From Loxodes magnus (Eukaryota > Ciliophora > Karyorelictea > Loxodida > Loxodidae): a stretch of 64,000 nucleotides of DNA. This document shows, piece after piece, positions 36,501-46,551 of the stretch. A program made the position numbers and the translations under genes. Positions within the stretch are counted from its first letter, which is position 1, and the number at the start of each line of letters is the position of its first letter. The notes beneath the pieces are model-generated. The model made no database searches, was not told where the DNA came from, and was given only the letters and a program-made list of their open reading frames with translations. The DNA lies in the NCBI GenBank assembly GCA_946699065.1, contig CAMPDV010001195.1:62001-126000 (forward strand), written 5' to 3'.

Positions 36501-38187
36501 GCTGAATTACTTATTAACTCTCTTTATTACTTCAATTAACTAATTTATCTTAGTAGTTGATAGAATTTATTTTATTTGAAAATATGAAGATAACTGGTGC
36601 TTGAAGTTTCAACCAATCAAACATAGCTTATATATCTTGATGTATCTTAATACTTTTATATAAAAGGAGATTCGTTTATTTTAAGTTAGTATATTGGCTA
36701 TATAGAAATCAGATGAGATCAGAATAATATTAATTTAGCTCTACTTTAGTAGGCTTTAGTATGTATCTTCATGACAAATAGAAATGTAATTTATTTTGCC
36801 AAAAGTCCTTATACTTCTATTTAATCTTAATATTTAGAGATAAGTTGCGCTATATTTTTAAAAACCTTTCTATTATAGAAGGTTTGAAGGCTTGTAAATA
36901 TTATGGGTAATAATTTAAAATAGTTCCTAGATAGAAAGTTTAGCTCTACCCTTTAGTTAGATTAAAGTTATACATATATAAATCCTTTTACCTTAGAGAA
37001 AAAATAGCACTTTGTTACTTTTTACTTCTATAGCTTTTCTATCTTTTCTTCTATGGAAAGTTTAAAAGCTGCTTATTTAGAATAAAATTTAGAAGTGAGA
37101 AGTTTAGATCCAAACAGGCTAATTAGAATATAAAATAAAGAAAAGGAGTCTATTTTGCTATTTGGTAGTTTAAAAACAAATAAACATATCATAGCTAAAT
37201 TAATTTTCTAGCCTATTTATTTAAATAAACTTTATTAATGAAAGATTCTTAAAGCAAAACACTTACATAAATTCATTCGATATTATGAAATACACTTTTT
37301 GCTAATATTAGACACATAATTAATTAGCTTATAAGAGTTCAATTTATTTGGATTTATTTTACCTTTTTCTTAGTTTTCTAAGTCAACTTTTCTAAGCAAA
37401 TTTACTAAATTAAAACTTAGCTTTTCACATTAAGAAACAACTAAATCGATATAAACTCAACTTCATTATTTCATAAGTATCTTTCTATAATAAACCAATT
37501 TCTTACTCATCCTACGCTAAAAACATAGAAATTTGCTATTTTTAATATTAATTTTGCTTAATATTTATAGCACTCACAGGTATAGTTAAAATAATTATAA
37601 TATCCACTTTATATACAATGAACGATATAATTCCTTTATTAACTAATAAAACATACTAAAGCTATTAATAGCCTCTTCTACATTTTCTTTGTCTAGTACA
37701 TAAACTCAAATTAAATCAAATATACCTTTCTTTATTTACATAAGCTTTGACCTTTTTACCAATCTCAGATAATTATAGCTTTCTTTTTAATGCTTATTTT
37801 ACATTTTTATCTCCAGATTTATTATTTTATCTTAAATAAAGGTAAAATTTTATTATAATTATATTTCAACAGTTTGATAAGCGTTAAAATTAATACTCCC
37901 TGCTCTTTTCAAACTTAAATTTACAGTATTAGTAATAAAACTAAATTTCTTTATATAAAAAGTATTTGGATGCCATAATATTATTTAAGTCACCTTATTC
38001 TTAAAGGTTTTTATGATTATATTGATATATATCTCCTTCTAAGAGGCCATTAGCAAGATTAATTAGACAAAAGGATAGAGATGAGTAATCTTATAGTAGA
38101 GATAAAGCTAATTAACTTTGTTGAAATTATCTATCATGAATTTAATTCCTTTAAAAGATATTTTTAATAAGTTAGTTTAATTTATAA
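33510..38187. other. Unique AT-rich region, one possible large minus-strand gene
   Basis: Between about 37260 and 35230 a single minus-strand frame can be read throughout if all stop triplets are sense. It contains FSYDMFICFQTTKQQNRL, which resembles the kelch-like repeat FSYDMIITFRGQDHKDI of the gene at 52.6 kb. Other frames over the same stretch look nearly as plausible, so I do not call it a gene. The other parts show nothing. Confidence 0.25.
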
Positions 38188-38643
38188 ATGAAGCTTCCTA
38201 CCACAACTATTCTTGCGGGTATGCCAAGCTTGTTGACGCAGCGGAAATCCTTTTCTGCTCAATGGCCGATTGTAAAGTTCTTACCTCCTCTCTAATTTTC
38301 TCCTGAAAGAAGAATTGAAAGTGAAGAATGACTGAGTAATATCCCTGATCTTGCTAATCCTGATTTAGAGCAGCCTAGCCTAAATTAATAAAAAAGACAC
38401 CGTATTAAGAAGAGTAAAATGATAACTCGATGTCCTCATGTGAATAGAAAGCATTATGCAAAACTTATGTGCAACGTTTGTTATCATGCCAAAGCTCGCA
38501 GTGAAAAGGCATCTCTCTGTGAACACAAAGAAAGTATGATGTATGCTAAAGGAATGTGTTTGAGATGTTATTAAAGAACATACAAGAAACAAAAAAGGTT
38601 GAGCTAGAAAAATCAAAGAGGTATTGCTAGTGATCCATTCTAA
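38188..38643 (+). CDS. Two-site zinc-binding protein, divergent single copy
   Basis: The same protein as the block copies but from an old split. The zinc core (CPHVNRKHYAKLMCNVCYH, CEHKESMMYAKGMCLRCY) is nearly unchanged while most codons differ at silent positions, a sign of purifying selection. It keeps the EE-TGA-L Trp codon. The frame reaches a tandem TAATAA at 38641-38646. If the first TAA ends the protein it has 151 residues, exactly the length of copies A, D and F, which end in TGA; no in-frame TGA occurs for several hundred bases. Three earlier in-frame TAAs must be Gln, so TAA would be both sense and stop here. It is higher in GC than the block copies and may be the ancestral, functional gene. 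Confidence 0.8.
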
Positions 38644-38649
38644 TAACTT

Positions 38650-39830
38650 AATTAAATTTAACTTTTCTTAGTATTAATAAGCTTAATAAAATAGTAGATA
38701 CTTAAGAGACAAGTTAGCGAGTACTAATGTAAAAAATATATAATAAAGAGATCTTTAAGTAAAATTATGAATTTGATGTTCTAAACCCTAAATAATAACA
38801 TTATAACTATCAACTAATATTTAATAGTCTTATAAAATTGTAATTAATTAGCCAGTTTCTTTTATTAGCTTTAAAACCTTCTCTATCTTATTTCAATTTA
38901 ATTATGCTTATATAATAGAATTAAATTTATGATAGATGTAAATAATTTATCTCAAATACAGCTATTTAAGTTATTATTTCGGAAAATAAATTTGAAAGAT
39001 AATACATTATTTAAAATAGCTACAGCGATTCCAATATATAACCATAAACCTTCTTTTTAAAGAAATTAGCAATTTTCAGATTTTTTCCCTACTATTATTA
39101 ATCTATTTCATTTAAGTTATTCACCATCTTAACTATTTTCGCAAATAGTATTATTTTTCTGAATTTAAAAGATTTGATGAAGATTTAATTTTTCCTCTTT
39201 TCTCCTTTCAATTATTCAAATAATAATTTTGGCTTAGTAAAAGAAATTTAGCTTATAAATTCAAATTTGAGTTCTTAATTAATACATTTTGCTCTTTTTT
39301 AATATCTTATAGCTTAGCCTCTTATTGGATAGTAATCCATATTATTTTATCTCCTATAAAATGCTAAATTATATAAATTTCTTTAAAAATCTATAAAATT
39401 ACCTCTACTTTAACTTTTTATTTTCCTTATCTTTTTTGGCCAACTATAGTTTTCTAGAATTTATCTTAGACATTATTAATATTAAAGAATTCAAATATAC
39501 ACTTTTCTATTTTCACTTTGAAAAGAGATAATTCCTATTATTTTCATAACAAAGGTTTAATAGCAAATTTATTAAAATTAGTTGAAAGCTTTAAGTACAT
39601 AATTATAAAATTACGTAATGCTTGAATTTTATAAGAGTTCAAATTTTTATTTTAATAGTTAAAACAATACTTCATACTAAGGAAACTAAAGATAATTGAC
39701 AATCATCGATGCTTATTTTATTAATTTTTTTCTTAAAAAGAAGATTTAGACATTCACATGTCTGTTTTCAATATATCATATGAAATTTAAATTTTAACCT
39801 TGTAAATGATGATTTAAGATATAATAATAA
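38650..39830. other. AT-rich stretch, nothing recognised
   Basis: Downstream of the single-copy zinc-protein gene. No RNA gene, motif or shared repeat was seen until the ATT repeat (39825-39838) that marks the 3' tail of the next element. Confidence 0.3.
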
Positions 39831-39861
39831 TAATAATGTACTAAATTAAAGTGTTTGCATC

Positions 39862-40270
39862 TCCGGGGATTTTAAACCCCTTCAATGCATACCTCCAGAG
39901 TTCGTTCCTTGAGGTTTAAAATAAAAGTTCGGGACTTCCAGTTTTTTTTGAGTTCTGGCACTCCCTTGAAAAAGCCTCCTTCTAAATATTCTTCCATCCT
40001 TGTCTACATAAATTCTTGACAATTCTTTCCAAATCTCTTCACTGTTTCTTCTCTGTTTATCCAAATATATCTTGTATCTTTTGCATGTGTGGAATCTTGA
40101 TTTGCACAGGTAGCTCAGCTTGACGATCCTTCTGGGATGATTTATCTCTATGGGTTTTATGTATTCTAGTTCCATTTTATTTTCAGCTAAGGTTTAAGGT
40201 TAAATTCTTTTTTCTCCCAAAAGTTTCACTGCGATTTCCTGTTTCATTAATCTTTCTTCATTGTTTTAAC
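39862..40270 (-). pseudogene. Gag-like protein C-terminal fragment, 40 kb copy
   Basis: Minus-strand frame ending at TGA 39882-39884. The last 97 residues contain no stop triplet of any kind, and sequence related to the family continues upstream to about 40270, where a SINE-like element begins. The knuckle is damaged: SYLCKSRFHTCKRY against CYYCKSKWHLLQNC, having lost the first Cys and three residues of spacing. The following region keeps WKELSRIYVDKDGRIFRRRL, matching the GIY-KK region of the other copies. After the stop comes the hairpin GGGG/CCCC with an 8-nt loop (39865-39880), then GATGCAAAC and an ATT repeat tail. It is 5'-truncated, which is usual for LINE-type insertions. Confidence 0.65.
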
Positions 40271-40279
40271 TTTTCTATA

Positions 40280-40778
40280 AATAAATAAATTTTATTATAG
40301 AGCGCGTAGCACTCTCGTTGGTGCGCAACTCTTTAAAAAATGTTTCATACTGACAAGAATGTTTGTTACTGATAAAATTATCAGATACTGATAAACCTTA
40401 TTCAATACTGGTATAATTATTCAGTACTGATAAAAATGTTCAATACTGATATAATTTAAGAATACTCATAATCTTATCTACTTGCTGGAGGTCCAAGGAC
40501 ATGGCAGGATTGTGTCTCATTGCATCACCAAAGCAGAGGACGACATGTGTCAATTATGGGTACTTAAATTTCCCACCTCTGATGAAGCTCGCAATATTAT
40601 TTCTTTTTCGTTCCAGAATTAAAAATAAACGAAACCAATGTCGAAGGTCTAAGAATCTTATGTCTCGAGGCCAAACCAAAGCAGAGGAAGACATAAAGTC
40701 GATTATGGGTACTTAACTTCCCCAACCTCTTATGAAGCTGACCTTGCTGTTCACCTCCGAACAACTATGGCGATTTTA
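40280..40778 (-). mobile_element. Dimeric SINE-like element with LINE 3' end, copy 1
   Basis: On the minus strand it begins near 40778 and holds two imperfect tandem halves. In plus-strand terms both share CCAAAGCAGAGGA-x-GACAT, ATTATGGGTACTTAA and CTCTxATGAAGCT. An array of about 20-bp ATCAGTA units follows, then the LINE-type hairpin (40299-40332) and a TTTA-rich tail. No coding capacity; the 71-codon plus-strand ORF inside it is antisense to the element. I found no clear Pol III A/B boxes, so the origin of the head is unknown. It abuts the gag fragment at its 3' side and block D at its 5' side. Confidence 0.7.
40346..40458. repeat. Short tandem array inside SINE-like copy 1
   Basis: About six imperfect units of roughly 20 bp built on (A/T)ACTGATAAAAT-TTCA, located between the dimeric body and the 3' hairpin. 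The same array is in copy 2 (45619-45730). Confidence 0.65.
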
Positions 40779-41973
40779 AAAAATATAATATAATAATAAT
40801 ATATACAAAAATTTTGTAGAATTTTGAAATTTAATTTTTAAGTTAATTTTAAAATAGTTTTAGATATAAATCATATAATTGAAAATCTAATATATAACAG
40901 CAAACTTATTTTTATTTAAAATTAAAAATTATTTATAAAGTTTGACTCTTTTTATGTGATTTATTAAAATTAAATTAAAAAATTATAATTATTTAAAATG
41001 CTGAAATTTTAAAATAACACCAAGATATAAAAATATTTTAGAGCAATATCTAATATTTAATAATTTAATTTTCATAAAAAACACTGCAAACCATTTTTTT
41101 TGTGCAAAGAAATTTTTAATTCCCATAACCTTAGATAACTTATTAAAAAATTAAAAAGAAAAAATTAATTAAAATTATTATTTGTCTTGGTAATAAAAAA
41201 GATTTAGCTAAAGTAACTAATATATTTTGATAAAATTAATAATCTAAGTAAGTTTATCTTACTAGTTAAGTGAAAAAATTAATTATTTATAAGAAATCTG
41301 GAAAATAATAGATTCTGAATTTATTTGATTTTAGTTCTTATTTATACGAAATCTATAAAAGCCGAAGATATTATAATTAATATTATATGATTAAAGAATA
41401 TATAGAGTAAGAAGGATTTATATATTAATTATTTATTATAAAACTTTATTTCTTTTAAAATTTATTTTGCTTATGAATTTAATAGAATATTTTAATTCTA
41501 ACTGCAAGGAAATGTATAGTATATCTAATTTAAATTTAAAAACCTAAATTGATAAATCTTTTGTTTGACTCATTTATTTATAAAATTACCTGTATACTTA
41601 TTTTTAATTTTGCTAAAAGGTATATTATAATTGACTAATTTTACTAATAAATAGTTCCATAAGTAAATAAATTTTTTATATTAATTATATTCATAATAAT
41701 TCATGCTTAATACATTTATCAACAATATACAACTGTTTCCTTAAAACATTTATATTTAAAATTTACATTTCAATGTAAATATCATCTCAGAACAGCTTTT
41801 TATAATAGCGCCTTTCTTCTATTTATTAGATGATTTATTACCTAGAAATAGTTCATTTATAAGCTGAAAGTATCTACTAAAATAAACTAAGCATTTTATA
41901 CTTCTACTATTACTTAAAACTCTAATATTTTAATAAAATAAATATAAGAATAAAAATTATTAAATGGCTCTAC

Positions 41974-42429
41974 TCAACGAGATTTCTCATCTACCTTTGA
42001 ATTATTTTTCAGCATTCTCTTTTGCTTCTTATAAGTCTTTTAGTAGCATCTAAGACACATTCCTTTCGCATACATTTGTCTCTCTTTATGTTCGCATTCT
42101 GTCGCTTTTTCATTTCTTGCTTTAGAGTGATAACAAACATTACACATCAACTTAGCGTAGTGCTTTCTTTCAACATGAGGACACATTGATATCTTCTTAC
42201 TTTTTTTGATTCTACATCTTTTCGTCTTTTTTTAAGTCTGGCTTTCTTCCGAAGCAGGAATAATCAATTTCGGAATTTGTTTCAGTCACTCTTCACATTT
42301 CAGGTTTCTTTAGGCCTAAGATTAAAGAGGAGGTAAAAATTTAACAACTGGCCATTGTTAGGAAAATGTTTTTTGCTAGTTTAATAAACTAGGCATTCCA
42401 ATAAAAACATTGGGTTGTGGTTCCTTCAT
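41974..42429 (-). CDS. Two-site zinc-binding protein, copy D
   Basis: 151 residues, ATG at 42429, TGA at 41974-41976, same length as copy A. Zinc units, N-terminal MPSLL/QQWPV motifs and the Trp-TGA are kept. The last 15 or so residues differ from the others (KRMLKNNSKVDEKSR), consistent with relaxed constraint on the tail. Because D is an inverted copy of A, comparing the two gives a direct test of selection on the frame. Confidence 0.75.
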
Positions 42430-43097
42430 TTTATAAAAAATAAAACTAAACTATTTTAAAACCAAATTTGATAGAATGAATTTAATTTAAGGCTATAATA
42501 TAACGTAACTATTCAACTAGATTCATTGTTATAATCTTAAGAAAATTAAAGGTAAAATAAATATGATTTTATTTAGTTCCTTGCAAAAGTACTAAGTTAG
42601 AGCAAGAAGTTTATCTACCTTTATTTTAAATTGATGAGAATAAGGGGAAACAATCTATTTATGCTAACTTAGTCATTTGCATTAAAAATAAAAGAGAGGT
42701 ATAGATTAAGCATTTATATTTATATATATTTGATAAATTAAAATAGTTTATGCTTATAGATGAAAAATGAGTAAAAGGTAGAGTTATCTTATAATAAGTT
42801 GAAACTGTACAATTTAAATTTATTTTTAAGTTATCAAAGTAAAAAAGGCCTAGGAAAACTAAAATTGTAAATCTTGTTCAAAGATAGTATAAGCTTTTAT
42901 TGCAAAGAAGCTTCGAAATTATTATTTTATTTTGTATTAATAAATAAGAGTAAAGTGAGCTTTATTTTCAGGTTCATTAATAGTGTAGAGTGAAATAAAT
43001 AAAGTAGTTTATTTAAGATAAAAATAGGAATCATTACAGATATTGTAATTGAATACACTAACACTAAATTTAGCTCAAGAAGAATAATTAATAAAAA

Positions 43098-43117
43098 ATA
43101 AAAGGCTTTATATATAT
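43098..43117 (+). repeat. 20-bp target-site duplication, copy at 3' side of element
   Basis: ATAAAAGGCTTTATATATAT here and at 43954-43973 bracket the gag-only element. Block A has one related copy at the matching place (ATAAAAGGTTTTTTATAAAT on the minus strand near 12.9 kb), the empty site. Confidence 0.75.
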
Positions 43118-43153
43118 ATATAGTAAACTAAAAGTAATTAAAGTTTAGCATTC

Positions 43154-43236
43154 CCTGGATTTTCAACCAGGTTTTTGCTACCATTTTTTTAGCGTGGATG
43201 GATACCACGCCATTTTTTTTTGTGGATGGAACCACT
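43154..43236 (-). other. Triple 3' hairpin of gag-only element, 43 kb copy
   Basis: On the minus strand: GTGG/CCAC (loop 6), CGTGG/CCACG (loop 7), CCTGG/CCAGG (loop 8), in the same order and spacing as at 29034-29117. Loops and spacers differ between copies while stems are kept. Confidence 0.6.
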
Positions 43237-43933
43237 GAGAATCTTCTGTCTTTTATAAGAATATCTTCTTCTTGTAAATTCCCGTTTCGGTGATTCAGAG
43301 TCTGCTAAGCATTCTTAACGTTCTTTGTTGTTCTTTCATCTAAATTTATCTCCACTGATCGCAATTTTGTAATAGGTGTCACTTTGATTTGCAATAATAG
43401 CAATTTTTGATTGGTCTTTTCTTGAATCTCTTCAGAAATACTTTTTTTTCAAGTTAATCGATTCTTTGGAGTAATTCTATATTAATCTTTTCGTCATTCT
43501 ATTTTTCTTGGATGTTTGTTTATGTAGAAACTTTTTCAATAATCATATTTTGTTCTTGCTTAAAATTCGATTGAGATTATTCATATAGTTACTATTCCGT
43601 GACTAAATTATTTTAAATCAATTGTCGTCTTATTATTAGTAGCTCGTTGTTTTAATCTTCGATAGTATTCATTAGTTCTCTTATTTTTTCCCCTTGATTG
43701 TAAATTGTTTCCTAATAATTTTGTATTATTGTTTTCATTTAGTCAATTTATATTTAGATTTCTGATTATTTTTGTACTTTTACTGGATTCGTCTCTATTG
43801 TTCCAATTATAACTTTTCCTTCAGATGAGGAACTTGATTTATCTTCTTCTTGTTATTGTTTCTGCATTAGTTTCGCAGCTTTCCTTTTTGCGTTCTTAAT
43901 TTGGTTTTTGGAAAGGCGAATAGATTATTCCAT
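43163..43933 (-). CDS. Coiled-coil / CCHC zinc-knuckle (gag-like) protein, 43 kb copy
   Basis: ATG at 43933; the frame is uninterrupted to a TGA at 43163-43165 inside the last hairpin, 256 residues. Basic start (SIRLSKNQIKNAKRKAAK), Gln/Glu/Ser stretch (DKSSSSSEGKV), coiled coil (ETIYNQGEKIRELMNTIEDQ), second helix, then zinc knuckle CYYCKSKWHLLQNC at residues 178-191, then LWITETGIYKKK. One Trp in the knuckle and one after it are TGA. This is the best-preserved member of the family in the window; the ORF appears to run through the first two hairpins, so those sequences would be both coding and structured. Confidence 0.75.
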
Positions 43934-43953
43934 TTTTTTTTAAATTAAATTAT

Positions 43954-43973
43954 ATAAAAGGCTTTATATATAT
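43954..43973 (+). repeat. 20-bp target-site duplication, copy at 5' side of element
   Basis: Exact partner of 43098-43117. Confidence 0.75.
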
Positions 43974-45559
43974 CTATAAAGTAATACTCTAAATTTATTA
44001 TTAATTAAAGAATATTAGTTGTAATAAGAAAATTTTAAATAAAGACAAAAAGATAAGAACTATCAATAATTATCAAACATAAAATGAGAAGTTTATAAAT
44101 CCTAATTTTTTGAAGAATTGAATTGATGATATACCTAATAAAAGTAGATTTATCTTAATAATTTAAATTATATTCACATAAATAAAGTTTTATTCATTTT
44201 TCTAAGTTATAAAAATTACATACAATTATCTCTTATAAGATTTAAAATTTAAAGTTTTATAAAATATTTAAACTAAATTAAAAGCTCTAATAATGATTCT
44301 ATGTTGATTTCTAAGCAATCTTTGTGTATAAATAAGCATAAAATATTTTTAAATTGATTTATTAAAATAGAGACTTTTTTTCCTTTTAAGAAATAATAAA
44401 ATGCTTGTAACTAGTATTAAAAGATATATACTAAAATAATTTTAAGTTTTAGTTTAGTTAATTTCCTAGACAAAATTATAAAGACAAAGAAAGGAACTGA
44501 AATTATAATCTAAAAGAGCTTTCATAAAATAAAAAATATCCAAAAAGAGGCAAAAATATAAAGCGACAAATAGTAATAAAAAAAATTATAACAAGCTTTG
44601 CTTAAAAATGATTAATAATTAATTAAATAAGAGTCTATTGCTATCTATAAAAATAGATTAAATATAACTATGTTTTATAATCTTGTAGATACCTTAATAA
44701 TCTACTTTTTTTATTAGCTATACTCTTATTTAAAGCATATAAAGAAATATTTTAATGTTTTTAAATTTTTATGCTTATATTTTGGAAAATTTCTATTCTT
44801 TTTTTAAGTTTTTCATATTTCTTCCAAGAGGATTAAAGATAATTAATATAAATAAACTATTTTTTATTTTTTAAGATATTTAATTAGATGAAGAAAACTA
44901 AAGTTAGAGGCTGTTTATTAAAGATGATTAAAGGGCTAATAAATATAGAAAATTAGAAAGACTTTGAATGAAAAACTAACTTAAATAATAAATTATTTTA
45001 GTTTTATGAAAAATTATCCAAAAGAAGTCTATGAAATTTATAAGAATTAGATTAAATTTTAATTATATTACATCCAAATGTTTAGATTAAAGTTTTTACT
45101 TTAAGAAAATTTAATACTTATTCTAATTTTTTATATTAAAAAACTAATTATAAAAGAAAGTTCCAGAGCATGAAGTGAAAACTGCAGAATCTAAATTTAT
45201 TTTTATACTAAAAGAAATAAACCCCAACAAACTTACTCTAAAAGTGCTGATATTCTTATTAAATTGAGTTTTGATTGCAGGTTTAAGTTTTAAAATCTTA
45301 TTTATCTAGGCATGAAAATGTTTATAAGAAAAGACTAAATAAAATTTTAGTCAGAAGTAGTTTTATATATAACTGTGATTTTATATACTAAGTAATTGTA
45401 AAAACTAGTTGAATAGATAAATTTAAAGATATTTGACAAAGTATGAAAGTTTAAGTTAGAATTAAATCAACAAAAAATGTAAAAAGAATAATGAAAAAAT
45501 AATAATTTAAATAAATAAATTTTTTTATGAAGTTATTTTATAAATAAAATAAATAAATA

Positions 45560-46078
45560 AATTTGATTATAGAGCGTGTAGCACTCTCATTGGTGCGCAG
45601 CTCTTTAAAAAATGTTTCATACTGACAGGAATGTTTGTTACTGATAAAATTATCAGATACTGGTAGACCTTGTACAATACTGGTATAATTATTCAGTACT
45701 GATAAAAATGTTCAATACTGATATAATTTAAGAATACTCGTAATCTTATCTACTTGTTGGAGGTCCAAGGACATGGCAGGATTGTGTCTCATTGCATCAC
45801 CAAAGCAGAGGACGACATGTTTCAATTATGGGTACTTAAATTCCCCAACTCTGATGAAGCTCGCAATATTATTTCTTTTTCGCTCCAGAATTAAAACTAA
45901 ACTAAGCTAAACGAAGCCAAACCAAGCCAAGCCAGTGTTGAAGGTCTAAGAATCTTATGTCTCGAGGTCAAACCAAAGCAGAGGAAGACATAAAGTCGAT
46001 TATGGGTACTTAACTTCTCCAACCTCTGATGAAGATAACTTTGTTGTTCACCTTCAAACAACTATGGGGGTTTTAAAA
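45560..46078 (-). mobile_element. Dimeric SINE-like element with LINE 3' end, copy 2
   Basis: Nearly identical in layout to the element at 40280: head near 46078, two tandem halves, ATCAGTA array (45619-45730), hairpin (45571-45604) and TTTA tail. It differs by a longer spacer between the halves containing repeats of an AAGCCAA type (near 45900-45930). It interrupts block D between GATTTTATA and ATAATTCAATTAT, sequences that are contiguous in block A near 11.3 kb. So it inserted after the A/D duplication. Confidence 0.75.
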
Positions 46079-46478
46079 AATATATATAATAATTCAATTA
46101 TAAAATCACTTAATTTATTCTCATTTTTTCTTTAAGAAAGAATTTTATTCTATAATTGAGCTATTTTTGTTTCTTTGCTTTTCTTAAAAAAAATTATTTA
46201 ATTTTATAAAATTATCTACTTAAGCTAAATTTATTTTAAATTTTAGTTTAAGTGTTTTTACCCTTTAAAGGAATCAAAATTTTATATAAGTTATTTATAA
46301 AAAATAAGAAAATGATTAGAGTAAAGCATAGGAATGTATTAATGATGATGTAGTTAAAGTTTAAAATGCTTAGTAGTTTTATAAATAAAATAAATTAAAA
46401 TGTTTGCTTGGATTATTTAAGCTTAGTATGAAATATAATTATACAATTTTTAATATTATTCATAAAACTATAAAACTA

Positions 46479-46551
46479 TACAGACAGCGGGGATCGAACC
46501 CACGACCTACTGCGTGTCGAGCAGTCGTCATAGCCACTAGACCATGTCTGC
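46479..46551 (-). tRNA. tRNA-Val: tRNA-Val-like (GAC), copy D, unusual anticodon loop
   Basis: Identical to the clean tRNA-Val copies except for two adjacent changes in the anticodon loop: TTTACAC has become TCGACAC. The anticodon is thus GAC, still a valine anticodon, but the universally conserved U33 is now C. All stems are perfect. It is either a real isoacceptor with an odd loop or a gene inactivated by a double substitution. Confidence 0.85.

Larger units (their letters stand above)
43118..43953 (-). mobile_element. Gag-only retroelement, 836 bp, with 20-bp TSD
   Basis: Delimited by the flanking 20-bp repeat and by its absence from block A. The minus-strand order is a 20-nt leader, one gag-like ORF, three small hairpins, GAATGCTAAAC, then an A/T tail. 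Length and layout match the 28 kb copy, so about 0.8 kb appears to be the full element rather than a truncated LINE. Confidence 0.8.

Noticed and set aside
35230..37260. Single 2-kb minus-strand open frame
   Set aside because: Openness means nothing when all stop triplets can be sense; competing frames have similar composition and only one short kelch-like match was found.
40501..40716. 71-codon standard-code plus-strand ORF
   Set aside because: It lies antisense inside the SINE-like element, covers both repeated halves and is not conserved as protein in the 45.6 kb copy.
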